Assembly (NCBI RefSeq): GCF_010183535.1
Contig: NC_071332.1
Coordinates: 2,666,001 to 2,730,000 of the forward strand
Direction of reading: 5' to 3'
Source: Caenorhabditis remanei
Taxonomy: Eukaryota; Nematoda; Chromadorea; Rhabditida; Rhabditidae
Length of the DNA stretch: 64,000 nucleotides
Of this stretch, positions 55,701 through 64,000 are shown piece by piece. Numbering within the stretch: the stretch's first letter is position 1; every line of letters starts with the position of its first letter. The position numbers and the translations under genes are program-made. The notes below the pieces were generated by a model. It did not search any database and was not told where the DNA came from. It was given only the letters and a program-made list of their open reading frames with translations.

Positions 55701-55838
55701 GACTTGTATCCATATCTCTTCCTTTTGAGATGTGTTTGTCTGGACGCCCGTGCTCATTTCGTGTCTTGTTACTTTTATTTTACTCATCCGATTTTTAAGA
55801 AATCTGTGGCAGGGAAATGTGACAGTAACAATAAATGA
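52780..55838 (+). CDS. Sru-like seven-TM chemoreceptor (receptor G)
   Basis: Exons 52780-53220, 54731-54886, 55412-55515 and 55577-55838, about 320 aa, in frame (phases 0, 0, 2). It opens MSVYGFRPIDNLPEYYNFEY. TM1 VFTIVTATYSSFCFAITI, FLVVRIPLTSIFTAYCSLSK matches the Sru TG(L/I)FTxxC block, TM4 SLVFTGCVYTSHLLTLAFCV. The end, CLDARAHFVSCYFYFTHPIFKK, keeps the FY.THP.FKK motif but replaces RPFGND. Compared with A, B, D and I, the intron between exons 1 and 2 is absent (441 = about 231 + 210). The last intron present in H is also missing. Introns 1 and 2 contain four foldback units. Divergent Sru; Srg-superfamily placement is firmer than the exact family. Confidence 0.75.
53330..54270. mobile_element. 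Tandem GTTGACAAC-family elements in receptor G intron 1
   Basis: Two elements in the same orientation. The first starts ATTGTCCAACTTTGACATCA (53366) and ends GGGTCGTGACGGAATGTCAA; the second starts ATTGTCCAACTTTGACATCA (53783). The flank TTTTTGAGAAAA with TTTTCAAAATA(T/C)TCGA is repeated before each. Confidence 0.8.
54905..55386. mobile_element. Two GTTGACAAC-family foldbacks in receptor G intron 2
   Basis: Units at about 54905-55140 and 55146-55386, both with AACTCCGCCCACTTTTGAGA in place of the usual GCTATTCACGCTTTTGAG, a shared variant. They nearly fill the intron (54887-55411). Confidence 0.8.
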
Positions 55839-55919
55839 TCATGAATATGAAAACTGAAAATCGATCAACTTTGCAAGTGTGCCCTACTGCCAAAAATTGT
55901 AAAAAGTCTCACAAATTAT

Positions 55920-57480
55920 ATTGATTGTGTAGATCAAAAATAGGCCAACATTTTTGTAGTTGACAACTTTTTGATAGCGCTTCTAGGTTTTGAGATATGA
56001 CCTCTCAAAGATTGTGGATTGGAGGTGAGAGAAGACGAGAGACGCAGAGAAGCTAGAGTGCCTGTCTTCTCTGCGCGCTCTTCTTCTGTCGCTTCGAACT
56101 GTAAGGCGCATATCTCAGCAGGGTGAATTGCTACCAAAAAGTTGTCAACTACAAAATTAATCTTCACAAAATTCTACACATTTTTGTTGTTGGAAGATTT
56201 TTAATAGCTCTTCCCACTTTTGAGATACACTGCTTTGAAAGTCACACCGGTCGGAGAGAGACGCAGATATGCGGACACTCTCGCTTCTCTGCGTCTTCTC
56301 TCTCTCGCTTCTGATCTTTAAAGGTGCGTATCTCAAAAGCGTGAATAGCTATCAAAAAGTTGTCAACTACAAAAGTGTAGCTCTGGATATGGTCTACACA
56401 TTAAGTGTAAAATTAATGTTCTGGGACAACATATTGGGTTGTGACGTGATGTCAAAGGTGGACAGTATTTTTGATTCACGTGGTCTCGATCATTTGTTTT
56501 TCTAGAGATATCTTTTTTTAATTTCCGTTATAAAGCACAAAAAATTGGTTAGAAAAACACAAAGTTGGAACTGGTGTACTGACCTCAAGTACTGGAGAAA
56601 ACGGATTGCGGTGGAGCGTGGTTGCAACATCTCAGCCTAAAATGGGTTACGGTGTCAATAATAGTGCTATGACATCAATGTATACATCAGTAACATTTGT
56701 TATGAGCAGAAATCTAAAAGTGCGTCATTTATTTTAAAAAAAAAACTTAAAATCAGCCAGGTGTGAAAATGATACATGCGACTTTGTGTAAGATATTGCT
56801 CATTGATGTCTATCTGATGAGTAGTAACCGTTGGAAACGCGCTCTACCGAACTATTTGGAAATTACGGTAGAGCGCAGAAGCACAGGTTTTTGAAACATG
56901 TTGCAATCACGCTCCACCGCAATCCGTTTTCCCTGGTACTTGAGTTCAGTCCACCGGTTCCAATTTCAGACTTTGTGTTTTTCTAATCTTGTGTTTTACA
57001 ACGGAAATTAACAAAGACATTTCTAGAAAAGCAGATGATCGAGACCATGTGACTCAAAAATATTGTCCAACTTTGACATCCCGTCACGATCCAATATGTT
57101 GTCCCAGAACATCGATTTTATACTTAATGTGTAGATCAAATCTAGGGCTACATTTTTGCAGTAGACAACTTTTTGATAGCTATTCACGCTTTTGAGATAC
57201 GCACCTTTAAAGATCAGAAGCGAGAGGGAAGACGGTGTAACTTTCAAAGCAGCGTATCTCAAAAGGATGACTAGCTATCAAAAAGTGGTCAACTACAAAA
57301 ATGTGTAGAATTTTGTGAAGATTATTTTTGCAGTTGGAAACTTTTTGATATCTATTCACGCTTTTGAGATATGACGGTTTGAAGTTGGGGGCGGAGAGTG
57401 AGCGCGCAGAGAAGACATACACTCTAGCTTCTCTGTGTCTCTCTTACAAAAATGAAGCCCAATTTTTGATCTACAAAACT
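55920..57480. mobile_element. Large composite palindrome between receptors G and H
   Basis: Left arm (about 56160-56640) and right arm (about 56890-57350) are mutually inverted. They share foldback units, the TTGGGT(T/C)GTGACGTGATGTC end, TGATTCACGTGGTCTCGATC, CAAAGT..GAACTGGTG and GGATTGCGGTGGAGCGTGGT. The central 250 bp (56640-56890) is unique except for a small GCGCTC hairpin at about 56835-56880. No gene seen. Confidence 0.75.
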
Positions 57481-57964
57481 AATATAGTTTTGTGATAGTT
57501 TTTACAATTTTTAGCGTTGGGGCGCACTTGCAAAGCTGACAGATTTTCAGTAAACCAACGAAGCAGCGTTTTCTTTGTTTTTCAGGTTATCGCATGTTTG
57601 GTGTCTTTACACTTGGCTGAATTTTTTAAAAGTTTTTATAAATGACGCACCTAGATCTTCAGATTTCTGATCACCCATTACAATCTTGAACAACTAAAAT
57701 AAAACTTCATTTCACTGCGTAGCGACTCAAATTTTCTCTTCAATCTGAAAGCAGTTTGTGGCATAGACTCCGCAATTTTTCAGAAGATCATTGTATTCTC
57801 AGAATCTCATTATATTGTGTAATTTCCGTTCTGAAAAGTGAAAAGAAGACAACTTGTCCCCTCGTCCAAGTCAGAGCTCCCTCCCCCTTGTCTTGGCTAT
57901 CTGAAGCGTGAACATGACATATTTTATATGAAGTTTTATGATATATTGACTCATTTCTGAAGCA

Positions 57965-60267
57965 ATGTCCTCCGCTACCTACCACAACCCTCACGCCTAT
58001 CAAAACCTGCTAAATTTTCCGGAATTCAAACAGTTTCAGTATAGTTTCGACTTCTATACAGTAATCACTGTAGTCACAGCTATCTACTTTTTCCCATCCC
58101 TTTATTGTACTATCAAAATGCTCATATTCTATAAAAATGAGACAAGTAACTCATCCCCACATGGTATACATCCATTCGTGTTCAAGTCCTTCCTTCTTAT
58201 GCAATGCTGGAACACTGCGAATACTGTAGCCGATTTTTTGTTGGTTCGAGTACCCGGGACGTCTATTTTAACCTCGTTTTGTGTTTCTTTGGAGCCTGGA
58301 AATTTTGCGCCCTTTGTAGTCTCTTCCCTATATTTTACATTCTATACGTCTCAACTTTTCACTGTATTATTCTGCTTCATGCGGGTACTTATCCTGTTCA
58401 ACCCACGCAACCATAATCAGGTACTAATCACAACCAACACTTTAATTATGTTTTCTATTTTAACCTATCTATAAGCTTTACCAGTTATGCACCGTCTCAT
58501 TTTTGTTTTGGACACCCGCTGCCTACGTCCTCAGCTCGGTTGCGTCATTTCCACATGTTGTTAGTAATGTGGTGTGTATGCAGTTTGATGTGCCGTTACA
58601 AGAGGGCGCCATTTCCATTTCGTCGAGTTTTGTTTATCAGAATGTGAGTTTTGAAACGAGACGCAGAGAAGCTAGAGTGTATGTCTTCTCTGCTCGCTCT
58701 CCCTCTCTCACTCCCTAACTTTAAAGGCGCAAATATCACTAGGGTGAAGAGCTAACAAAAAACTGTCAACTACAAAAATGTAGATGAGATCTAGAGCTAC
58801 ATTTTTCAAATTGACAGTTTTTTGATAGCTCTTCACGTTTTGGAGATATGCACTTTCAAAGATTACCTGCTGAGGAGGAGACGCAGAGAAGCTAGAGTGC
58901 CTGTCTTCTCTGCGTCTCTCGCTCTCCCACTGCCAACCTTTGGAGCGTTGTATCTCAAAAGCCTGAATAGCTATCAAAAAGTTGTCAACTACAAAAATGT
59001 AGCCCTATTTAAGATCTACTGGAAAATCATAATTTTAATTTGTTTCGATAATTTCTAACTGTTAGAAAATCAGCAATATCATAAAATGTCCAATCAATTC
59101 TATCTTTGTGTTTTCTTTCCGTGGCCTAGAAATGCAAACTAAAAAAGTTTGGCCACCAAAAAGTTTTTGAGCGATTTTCACAGATTTTCATTGGAATTTT
59201 TGATTTTAAAAAACTGTGATTTTTAATATTAAATCGAGTTTCCTTATCAATTTTCGCCCAAAAAAATGCAATTTCGAACAATTTTGAGAGCTCTTTTTGT
59301 AAAACTAAAGGACTAGATTCTATCTACACTTTGTAGTTTTTCGTTTTTCGATAAAACTAATATCCTTTTAGATACATCGCTTTTTAGATGAGCAACTGGG
59401 ATAAATACCTCCTAAATTTAAAGGCGCATATCTCAAAAGTGGTCGGAGCCATTAAAAAATTGTCAACTACTAAAATGAAGAGCCATTTTTAATCTACATT
59501 TTTGTAGTTGACAACTTTTTTATAACTCTACTGAATTTTGAGATACCAAGCTTTGAAGACTGTAGATGAAAAAAGTAGAAAAGAGAGAGGAGAGACGCAG
59601 AGAAGTCAGACGCTCTTGTTCCTCTGCGTCCCCACTTCTCTCGGTTAGTCTTTAAAGGCGCATATCTCGAAAGCGTGAATAACTATCAAAAAGCTGTCAA
59701 CTACAAAAATGTAGCCCTATTTTTGATCTACACAGCCATCCCAAAAAATTCCCATTTTCATTTTATTACTTTCAGAAAAAACTCAACCTCGCCCACTTGA
59801 TATTCTCTACATTAATTGTGTTTTCAATCGTCTCTTCTACAGTATTAATGATGGCAAAGTTGAGGAGACGCAAATTGTTGTAAGTTTTGTTCCCGTGTCG
59901 ATTTACGCCCGTAAATCCACTTCATTTCCAGAAGCACCAGTTCCCGCCCATTCCACCGTACGAAAGCGGAAACCACGCTGACAGTTACCATGTTTATAAT
60001 TATGATCCCGGCGTTTTTTGCGCAGATTTTGTCGGTGGGCTAGAAATTTGAAAAATTTTAATAAAAATTGATAATTTTCAGGCGGCAAGTCTTATCGGTT
60101 GGCAATATTACTCATACATCCTTATCGCCCGACCGCTTCTTTTGGATTGTCGAGTCAACGTCGTCTCGTGCTATTTCTATTTGACGCATCCGATTTTTAA
60201 GAAGAACAAAAATATGATTCCGCCGATTACTTCTGTGAGATCAATGAATACTACTACCACTTGCTGA
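57965..60267 (+). CDS. Sru-like seven-TM chemoreceptor (receptor H)
   Basis: Exons 57965-58420, 58485-58643, 59776-59879, 59932-60034 and 60082-60267, about 335 aa, in frame (phases 0, 0, 2, 0). TM1 FYTVITVVTAIYFFPSLYCT, VADFLLVRVPGTSILTSFCV (family block), TM4 SLYFTFYTSQLFTVLFCFM. The end, RPLLLDCRVNVVSCYFYLTH then PIFKK, is a diverged RPFGND..YLTHP. The first exon is the fused form, as in G; the last two introns (52 and 47 nt) follow the B/D plan. The donor of exon 1 (GTACTA) and exon 4 (GTGGGC) are weak. Intron 2 (1.1 kb) begins with a foldback unit within 10 bp of the donor. G and H look like tandem paralogues. Confidence 0.8.
58655..59740. mobile_element. GTTGACAAC-family units in receptor H intron 2
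   Basis: Units at about 58655-58790 (arm), 58795-59020 (full) and 59320-59735 (two units). The centre is GAGACGCAGAGAAGCTAGAG..TTCTCTGCGTCTC. Confidence 0.8.
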
Positions 60268-60304
60268 TTTTTTCTTTAAATTTTAATAAATTATTGGTTT
60301 TTTG

Positions 60305-60700
60305 AAGTCTCGTTGGGGTCTCGTGGAGGTCTCGAGGCCCGTCTAGTCTCGTCTAGTCTCGTCTAGTCTCGTTGTGGCCTCGAATCTCATAAAAACTCAA
60401 GTCTCGTCCTGTCTCGTTTAGTCTCGAGTCTAGCCTAGTCCTGGTCTCGCTGAGGTCTCGAGTTTCGAGTCCTGTCTAGTTTTGTTGTGGTCTCGTCTAG
60501 TCTCGTTTAGTCTCGAGCCTCATCTAGTTTCGTTGAGGTCTCGTTTAGGTCTCGTCTAGTCTCGTTCAGTCTCGAGTCTAGCCTAGTCCTGGTCTCGCTG
60601 AGGTCTTGAATCACGAGTCTCGTCTAGTCTCGTATAACCTCAAATCTCGTTCAGTCTCGTTGAGGTCTCGAGGTACTAGTCTCGTCTAGTCTCGTCTTCG
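60305..60700. repeat. GTCTCGTCTA minisatellite
   Basis: About 400 bp of irregular repeats of GTCTCGTCTA and GTTGAGGTCTCGAG, between receptors H and I. The nearest end lies about 40 bp beyond the H stop codon. Confidence 0.9.
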
Positions 60701-61058
60701 TTGCGCAACACCAAAACTTACATCTTTCTCATTAGTTTTTGGAGGGTTGTCTCCGTTTTTGGTCATTAATTTTGTTTTTTTTTGCTCATTTTTTTCTTCA
60801 AAAATCATGAAAACAAGGAACTGGTTTTCCCACACACGCACAGACACCAAAATTCTTCTTTCGAATTTTCTTTTCTCAGTAACCCTCTGCAGACAATTGC
60901 AGCTGTCCTCTGTTGTCTTACTCACGAGATTTCTTATTATTTCAGATTGAAATCAAAAATTTCTAATTTATTTCTGACTAACCGAGACAAAATTCCATTT
61001 TTTTAATTTCTACGCTGAGCAATCTCACGGAGAGCCCAAAAATCACGTTCCAGACATT

Positions 61059-64000
61059 ATGAACGTGTCCAACTCAATTCACGGTCTGCCGCAATACCTA
61101 GACTTCAAATTCGAGCTCAACTATTGTCTGCTCATTCCAATTGTCCCATTTATCTATATAATTCCTACTGTAGTTGTTATGTGGAAAGTGTTTAGAGGGT
61201 ATATGTCACAACCTTCGAATCTTACAAAGCTTACACTCGACATGCATTTGTTTACTCTGTTGATGCTTTATTTTTTGGCGGTAAGTTGGAAGGGTAGATC
61301 AAACACTGGTGACATTTACTTTTAGCACCCCCCCCCCCTTAATTGAAGAAGCACCCCCCAAAAAGCACCTTAGAATAGCCCCCCATCGCGAATATCAGAA
61401 AATATGACCTCAGCATAGAATAATAAGCCCCCACCATTGAACAATTGACCCCCACCATAGAATAACGGACCCCCACCATTGAACATGAGCCCCCCCTCCA
61501 TTTTATTTCTGCAAAAACTGATTCACCATCCTCCAAATCTTCAGGCTTAGGTAAAAATACAGGAGAGATGCGTTCTGGGGGCCTGTCATTCTATGGTGGG
61601 GGCCTGTTGTTCAATGAGTGGGGGACGGATGTTTAATATTGGGGGACGGATGTTCAATAGTGGGGGGCTGATGTTTAACAGTTCAATGATTACAGTTAAA
61701 TGATTTCCTCACGTGGTGGGGGGCTCTAGGGGGGTGGGGGCTATAAGTAAAGAATACCAAGTTCTTGAACAATCGTCCCCCACTTAGTACTGGTGGGGGC
61801 TTATTGTTCAACGTACAAATTTAAGTAGAACCCCCCGCCGTGAGGAAGAAGCCCCCACCTGTTTTGTACTGGGTGGGGGGCTCTTCTTAGGTTGATTTCA
61901 ACGTGGGGGGCGATACGTAAATAATACCCAAACACTTTATTTTTGTAGTTGGAAATTTTTTGATAGCTATTTAGGGTTTCGAGATATGCGCCTTTAAAGA
62001 TAAAAGCGAGAGTGTCTGCATGCCTGTCATTTTCAAAGCTCCGTATCTCAAAACTGTGAAGAGCTATCAAAAAGTTGTCAATTACAAAAATATAGCACTA
62101 GATTGGATCTCCACTTTTGTAGTTGACATGTTTTTGATAGCACTTCACCTTTTTGAGTTACAAGTCGTCAAAGATTGACGTTTAGGATAAGGAGGAAAGA
62201 CGCAGAGAAAACAGGCACTCACGCTTCTCGCTTCTTTTAAGGCGCATATCTTAAAACCTAGTTTTACTATCAAAAAGTTCTCAACTACAAAAATGTACAT
62301 CAAATCTCGAGCTACATTTTTGCAGTTGACAGCTTTTTGATAGCTATTCACGCTTTTAAGATACATGCCTTCAAAGCAAAGTACCCACCGCGGTGACAGG
62401 AGGAGATGCAGACATCGAGACACTCTCGCTTCTCTGCGTCTCCCTTTTCTCGCTCTTATCTTCAAAGGCGCATATCTCGAATGGGTGAATAGCTATCAAA
62501 AAGTTGGTAACTAATGAAATATGTAGAATTTCATAAAGATTGATTTTGTAGTTCACAACTTTTTGATAGCTATTCACGTTCTTGAGATACGCCGCTTTTA
62601 AAGTTACACTAGTCGGATAGAGACGCAGAGAAGTCAGAGACGCAGAAGCACGACTTCAGAAATCATCAAAACAGATTAAAATTATGATATTCCAGTAGAT
62701 TTTTGAACGCGGCGAGAGAAAGAGACGCAGAGAAGTCAGACACTCTCGCTTCTCTGCGTCTCCCTTTTCTCGCTCTTATCTTCAAAGGCGCATATCTCAA
62801 AAGCTAAAAGAGCTATCAAAAAATTGTCAACTACAAAAATAAAGAGCTCGATTTGTTCTACCCAATCATTCATTTTTCTTTAAACCTTCGTTTCCAGAAC
62901 ATCACCTTCTTCTCCCTCGATTTCCTCCGTTTCAACATCCCATCATCCGGTTTGATAACTTCTTGGTGTGCGAGTATTTCCCCAAATCGAGGTCTTCTCA
63001 TTCTTGTTATTCTGTCGGATTACATGAACTATTCGATTCTATTGCTTCCTTGTTTGGTGTCATTGATAAGGTTGATAGTGATATTGTTTGCGTATAATCA
63101 GAAAAAGGTACAGTTTTTTTAAATATGGGAATTACTCGGATAAGAAGCTGGGTATGAATCAGAACTGCCTAAATGATGAGCCTAGATTTAGCGCTTCAAA
63201 TTCGTACCGGTTCTAGACCGGCTGGTTTTGTTACGTACGGGTGTTCAAATGGTTCCAATTCGTACCAAATCTAATCCATCCGGTTTGTTTCGTACCAGTT
63301 TTAAAACGGTCGATAATTCTTTGGGTGGTTATAATTCGTACCAATTCTAGTCCGGTTACACTTCGGGTAGTTATAATCCGAGCAGTTCCGTTTTGTGCCA
63401 GTTTTGAATCGGGTAATTCCAAGTCGTACAAATTTTTTATTAGTTCCATACTTGTCAACCGGGCCGAAACGGGCCGAAAGGGGCGACACGGGCCGGCGCG
63501 TAACTCGCGTCAAAATGAATATTATGAGCTGAAAAATATACCAAAATGTAGATCTCGACGAGTTCTATATCCTTGATCTACTACGGGACGGATGGCTATT
63601 CGTTAATGTGCCGCGGACCGGGAAAAAGTGCCAAAAAACCCAAAAATGGGCAAAAAAGCCGTTCTAGCCCGGCCTGGGGCATATTAACGAATAGACATCC
63701 GGCCCGTAGTAGGTCATGGATATAGAACTCGTCGAGATCTACATTTTGGTATTTTTTTCAGCTCATAATATTCGTTTTGACGTGAGTTACGAGCCGGCCC
63801 GTGTCGGCCCGTTTCGGCCCGGTTGACAAGTATGATTAGTTCTAATCGGGGAAGTTTAAATCCCGCTGGTTCCAAATCGTATCAATTCTGATCCGTGCGG
63901 TTATTATCCGTTCCTTTACAAAAATGGTGGCAATTCACTCCGTATCAAGTCCCAATGACGACGCAACCAAATTCAATTCATCCCATTATTTCCAGATCCG
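61059..64000 (+). CDS. Sru-like seven-TM chemoreceptor (receptor I), cut by the window edge
   Basis: Exons 61059-61280 (222 nt) and 62898-63107 (210 nt), then an acceptor (TTATTTCCAG, ending 63995) opening exon 3 with ATCCG at the edge. It encodes MNVSNSIHGLPQYLDFKFEL, a TM1 LLIPIVPFIYIIPTVVVMW, then FLRFNIPSSGLITSWCASIS and LLPCLVSLIRLIVILFAY. HGLPxYLxF and SGLITSWCASI are close to B and D. Both junctions are phase 0 and exon 2 has the family's 210 nt, so it keeps the ancestral intron lost in G and H. Intron 1 (1.6 kb) holds G/C tracts and foldbacks; intron 2 (0.9 kb) an intact CATACTTG element. Confidence 0.8.
61325..61925. repeat. Poly-C then poly-G repeat tracts in receptor I intron 1
   Basis: Left side: CCCCCACCATTGAACAATTG-type units (61325-61505). 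Right side: GGTGGGGGCCTGTTGTTCAA-type units (61570-61925). The two halves are inverted and G-quadruplex-prone. Confidence 0.85.
61930..62870. mobile_element. GTTGACAAC-family units in receptor I intron 1
   Basis: Three to four units (61930-62110, 62100-62320, 62295-62530, 62540-62860), some fused. A GACGCAGAGAAGTCAGA centre is seen twice near 62620-62750, and TCTCCCTTTTCTCGCTCTTA is repeated at about 62438 and 62758. The right end lies about 30 bp before exon 2 of receptor I. Confidence 0.75.
63180..63445. repeat. Degenerate TTCGTACCA(A/G)TTCTA(G/A)TCCGG repeats
   Basis: Irregular 25-30 bp units with TCGTACCAATTCTAGTCCGG and related strings; they continue after the inserted element at about 63843-63910, so the array predates that insertion. 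Confidence 0.7.
63447..63834. mobile_element. Second intact CATACTTG foldback with 8-bp target duplication
   Basis: 388 bp, ends CATACTTGTCAACCGGGCC and GGCCCGGTTGACAAGTATG. ATTAGTTC flanks both sides (63439-63446 and 63835-63842). Inner arms GTAGATCTCGACGAGTTCTA and complement, centre CCGCGGACCGGG..GCCCGGCC. Inserted in the TTCGTACC repeat array in receptor I intron 2. Confidence 0.9.

Overview
The window is nuclear DNA of a Caenorhabditis-type nematode. The evidence is short spliced introns with TTTTCAG acceptors, a KAT6-class MYST acetyltransferase with the Gln-rich tail expected of C. elegans LSY-12, clusters of nematode-only chemoreceptor families (Sru-like, Srsx, Str), and dense palindromic non-autonomous transposons. 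I cannot fix the species. Gene models were built by hand from reading frame, splice motifs and phase; no alignment was run.

Layout. 1-~1970 (minus): 5' part of a CR1/Sam-like non-LTR retrotransposon (ORF1 plus the endonuclease end of ORF2), running off the left edge. 2840-18539 (plus): a 12-exon MYST histone acetyltransferase gene, probably lsy-12, whose introns are packed with two repeat families (GCGCTCTACCG palindromes and CGTGTACTCC..GTGGACAAG dimers) and a minisatellite. 18752-24000 (minus): Sru-like receptor A. 24255-26366: a ~20-bp AT-rich minisatellite with a small inverted array on its far side. 26404-28638 (minus): Sru-like receptor B. 30311-33279 (minus): Srsx receptor C, whose frame breaks at one splice junction. 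35126-37285 (minus): Sru-like receptor D. 38158-41137 (minus): Str receptor E. 44058-45790 (minus): a four-TM protein of unknown function. 45791-52779: a gene-poor 7 kb stretch full of foldback elements, with one orphan exon-like ORF. 52780-55838, 57965-60267 and 61059-end (plus): Sru-like receptors G, H and I; I is cut by the right edge.

How the parts relate. The acetyltransferase is a chromatin regulator and has no visible functional link to the receptors. The receptors are candidate seven-TM chemosensory proteins in a local tandem/dispersed cluster. A, B, D, G, H and I share one exon skeleton (210-nt and ~159-nt exons, phase 0) with lineage-specific intron losses. Repeats divide by region: the GCGCTC and CGTGTACTCC families dominate the acetyltransferase introns, while a ~250-300 bp foldback family built around TTTTGTAGTTGACAACTTTT occupies the introns and spacers of receptors A, G, H and I. 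Two elements with 8-bp target duplications, a nested hAT-like insertion and a Tc1-like palindrome give entry points for classifying these repeats.
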